Shown in pieces: positions 61,026-64,000 of a stretch of DNA of 64,000 nucleotides; positions within the stretch are counted from its first letter, which is position 1; each line of letters starts with the position of its first letter. The position numbers and the translations under genes are program-made. The stretch is from Polyodon spathula (taxonomy: Eukaryota; Chordata; Actinopteri; Acipenseriformes; Polyodontidae), in NCBI RefSeq assembly GCF_017654505.1, contig NC_054535.1:84361785-84425784 (forward strand). The letters are read 5' to 3'. The notes beneath the pieces are model-generated. The model was not told the DNA's origin, made no database searches, and worked only from the letters and a program-made list of their open reading frames with translations.

Positions 61026-61382
61026 CTCTCTATTGAGAAGACCAAATAAAATTATATTCGTCCACAATAGGTACCGGTATTTGTTGGTAAATTTCAGTTG
61101 TGCTAGGGAAACAAATGGCAAGATCCAAGATTTCTGGAATACATGACAAAATGGAGTAAAAATAGCTCCACGGTCCTGCATTTGCTACACCTGGATTAAG
61201 TATGTCTTACAGTATTTGAACAAGGTGGTCATAAAGTCAGTAGGTAAAAAAAAAAAAAAAAAAAACATTTACTGCAGAGCCATTCAACTTGGCAACTGAA
61301 AGCACCAAATAATGGACATCAATTTTCTGTTATCACTGCCATGGGTCATAGAGGCCTGCCCCTGACATCATGTGAAAGACTA

Positions 61383-61384
<2 letters not shown>

Positions 61385-61450
<66 letters not shown>
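61385..61450. repeat. (TA)n microsatellite
   Basis: About 30 TA units followed by a T9 run. Confidence 0.95.
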
Positions 61451-62706
61451 TTTTTTTTTAATTATTATTATTTGCCCAGTTCAAATGTCGCATCACACTT
61501 CCTCACCTAGATGACTGAAGATCAACAGGCAACCTTTGTTCCCACTGTCAAGGCAATCGTCTCTTACCTGCCTGGATTTGTGGGGCTCCTGTCCAGTAAG
61601 TGTGGCTGAAGTGTGAGGAGTTGCCCTGCTATTTTTCATCCCTAATTTACAGTATGCAGGATTCAAGGGAGCGAGCGTTTAGATATAATTCACCCTGCAC
61701 TGAACACAAAACTGCCTTTGCTCGATGAGTCACTGGGACCGTCAACTTTCACTGTATTGAATTGTTCTAGTGACGGACTGACTGACTTACACAGCTACTG
61801 CAGTGCATGCATGTAAAGGGTCACTGTACAGTCCATGTGCATTTACAGTATATAATAGTAGTGTAGGTATTTAGGTAAGTAAACCATTTCTTGTATAGAA
61901 GTATGTCTATTATATTTTGTCCAGATTTGAACACTTTTTTTAACAAAACAGGAGGGGTAAATGACTGAATCATGCAAATATATGCAAGCAACCCCCCCCA
62001 ATAAATTTTATATATGTTTAATAATAATAATAATAATATATAATTGTTATCTGTCCTAAATTACTCAAAGTGACCCAGTGTACCATGGTGTACAAAGTGA
62101 ATAATTCAGCTAACAGCACTTTATAAGAATCTACTTCCCAATGCATACTGAGTGAAAGCAAGGACCAGACAGAACACCAATGAAAACATTTCATATCATG
62201 CTCTTCCTGCCCAATCACTTTGTCAACTGGTACATCACATCACTTGTGCAGAAATTCAAGAGCGGACATATGCTTTTTAGGATGGAAGATTATTGGTTTT
62301 TGGGAATGTCTGGGTACATCAATGTATTCAGTTTCGATCTACTTAGCCAATATTTGTACTCTGTCATTTTCCTGGGTTGTTGCAGTTGCTTAGTGCAATG
62401 TAGCACTGAATATCATTTTCCCCACTAACACCCAACAGGCACATTCACCACATATTATTAACCCCCATTTCTTATTAAACTGGTCTGCTACAACAACTAC
62501 TTTCTTCCTACTGTACAACAAACTGGACCAATAATAATTATGTAACTCCATGGGTTAGGGTGACATGATAAACCACAAGAGCAAAGCAATACTGTAACTT
62601 GCAATAAGGAATTCCAGCCTTACACAGAGAGCTGAATGTTTACATTAACTGCGGTTCTGACCCCAATTACCATTCTGAATATAACACTTGGAATAATGGT
62701 TCACCT

Positions 62707-62707
<1 letters not shown>

Positions 62708-62762
<55 letters not shown>
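62708..62762. repeat. (AAT)n microsatellite
   Basis: About 18 AAT units in the SNX24 intron. The Leu-rich minus-strand frame across it is an artefact. Confidence 0.95.
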
Positions 62763-64000
62763 TTTAGATCTTTGTGCCCCTGCATAATAAAATAATAAAC
62801 TGGAACATGGAAAAAGCATATGCAGTGGCTAACTGCACTGTAGTCCTGAGCCACTCCATTAAAGTAATAAGCTTACAGACAATAGTCCAATAGTTTGTAT
62901 TAGTAGTCGTAGTAGTAGTTTTCCTGACCTTCACATTCAATTCAGAATTAATTGCATGCAATTAATCTACTCCACTATTTGAAAGCTTATTTATCAGATA
63001 GGAAAAGGTTGAATTAATGGGGCTTACTAGTTCGGGGTTCTTTTTAATTAGAAACACCACATCGTTTGGCACATTCTCTGCTCTTGCAATTAAGACCAAT
63101 TTGGATTTTTTTTTTTTTTTTTTTTGTTGTCTACTTGATTAAATTTCGGAAGAGCTAGACAATATTGTGTAACAGTATTGGTCAGAATAAAAAAAAAACA
63201 ACAAAAAAAAAACAGCCAAATTACTTACTGTGAGAAATGTTAAACAACGATCAATGGCCTTGTTCTTTTACATTTGTTCCACTATATCTAAGCAGTTAAC
63301 AGGAGAATGCTGCTTCTACACCTATCTTTATACTGCAAGGGTTTCTGCAAACATACTAAATCCACACAAGAAGGAATTATTTTTCTTGATTAAGTACCCC
63401 ATGTCCCCTGAGGGACAAAACAAAGCAAACAATTAATCTTTTCCTTTTGGTTCTCAGAATCACCGACATTACTTAAGTGCTGGAGCTTGCTGCCTGTAGC
63501 AGGTAGCCCACAGTAATTAGACTTGGCCTGAAAATGAATGGTCTCCAGTCAGTTCCTAATCTGCTGAGAGTTTCCACTTGATGGCAAGGTTACACTGGTA
63601 ATAGCCCCTGCTCTGAAAATATTGTTAAAAATTACTGAACAACCTTCACATAATTAACAAGGTCTGGGGTTGTATATATACAAAGTAATTGGAAAGAACT
63701 AGCAGGAGAAATATACATTAATCTCAACTAATAACTAAGTGCTTAATCAAATTAAGCATATGGGGGGGAGGGGGGTGTCACCATTCATGGTTGACTTAGC
63801 TGCTAGAACCTCATTTAAAAAAAGGTTTAATTTCTCCTGTGTGTGTTCCCGTTGTTGATAAAACTGCAAACACAAAAGGGTTGTAGAATAAAAATGAATA
63901 GCACTTTTCTGTATGTCACGAGAGATTTGACAATGTTCTTAAAACATCCAGTTTGAAATGCAGTGTATTGACTAAATAAAAAGCTAACACAAATAAAATC

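Noticed and set aside
62515..62560. GGGTTAGGGT near 62,551
   Set aside because: Less than two hexamers, so not a telomeric repeat.

Overview
This is vertebrate nuclear DNA. It has spliced genes with GT/AG introns, many (TA)n and (ATT)n microsatellites, and numerous decayed transposons. Three neighbouring genes are recognised from their exons: PRDM6 (minus strand, left), PPIC (plus strand, middle) and SNX24 (minus strand, right). This matches the known vertebrate neighbourhood PRDM6-PPIC-SNX24 (human 5q23). The transposon mix (Tc1/mariner, PIF/Harbinger, Gmr1-like and other Ty3/gypsy elements, an R2-type LINE and dispersed fish-type repeats) suggests a ray-finned fish. A non-teleost such as a sturgeon or paddlefish is my best guess, but the species is an inference.

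Layout. 1-7,366: PRDM6 intron with a degenerate satellite (5,141-5,475). 7,367-7,674 and 12,232-12,703: two PRDM6 coding exons, the second carrying the start codon. 12,704-34,625: head-to-head intergenic region between PRDM6 and PPIC. It holds a diverged inverted duplication (13,841-13,950 and 15,513-15,625), a GATATC-rich palindromic element (17,680-18,110), a Tc1-type MITE (19,491-19,826), a proline-rich repetitive coding relic (21,211-22,072), a PIF/Harbinger transposase fragment (23,415-24,017), an R2-type LINE relic (24,960-27,390), the 3' half of a gypsy element with its LTR (27,616-29,563) and a possible solo LTR. 34,626-46,946: PPIC, with exons at 34,626, 39,974, 46,258 and 46,818. Intron 1 is filled by an antisense gypsy element (34,744-39,563). 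The next gap holds a DNA transposon (40,688-42,160) and an antisense Gmr1-like gypsy element with a SCAN-like gag (about 42,300-45,292). 46,947-49,194: tail-to-tail spacer and the two 3' UTRs. 49,195-52,131: the last four coding exons of SNX24. 52,132-64,000: SNX24 intron with an interstitial telomeric repeat, a nearly full-length Tc1 element inside a TA microsatellite, and a solo LTR.

Gene state. The PRDM6 and SNX24 exons are open and join in phase. PPIC lacks the exon for the catalytic core of cyclophilin. The exons either side of the gap are intact but in incompatible phase, and joining them directly gives an immediate stop. This is the most important biological observation here: either a lost or decayed gene copy (plausible in a lineage with genome duplication) or an assembly deletion.

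No rRNA, tRNA, CRISPR or prokaryotic operon was seen, and I found no wholly new biological system. The most interesting signals are the broken PPIC gene, SCAN-like and copia-like-order gypsy remnants, ZNF143-like motifs in two unrelated LTR families, and several unclassified repeat structures.
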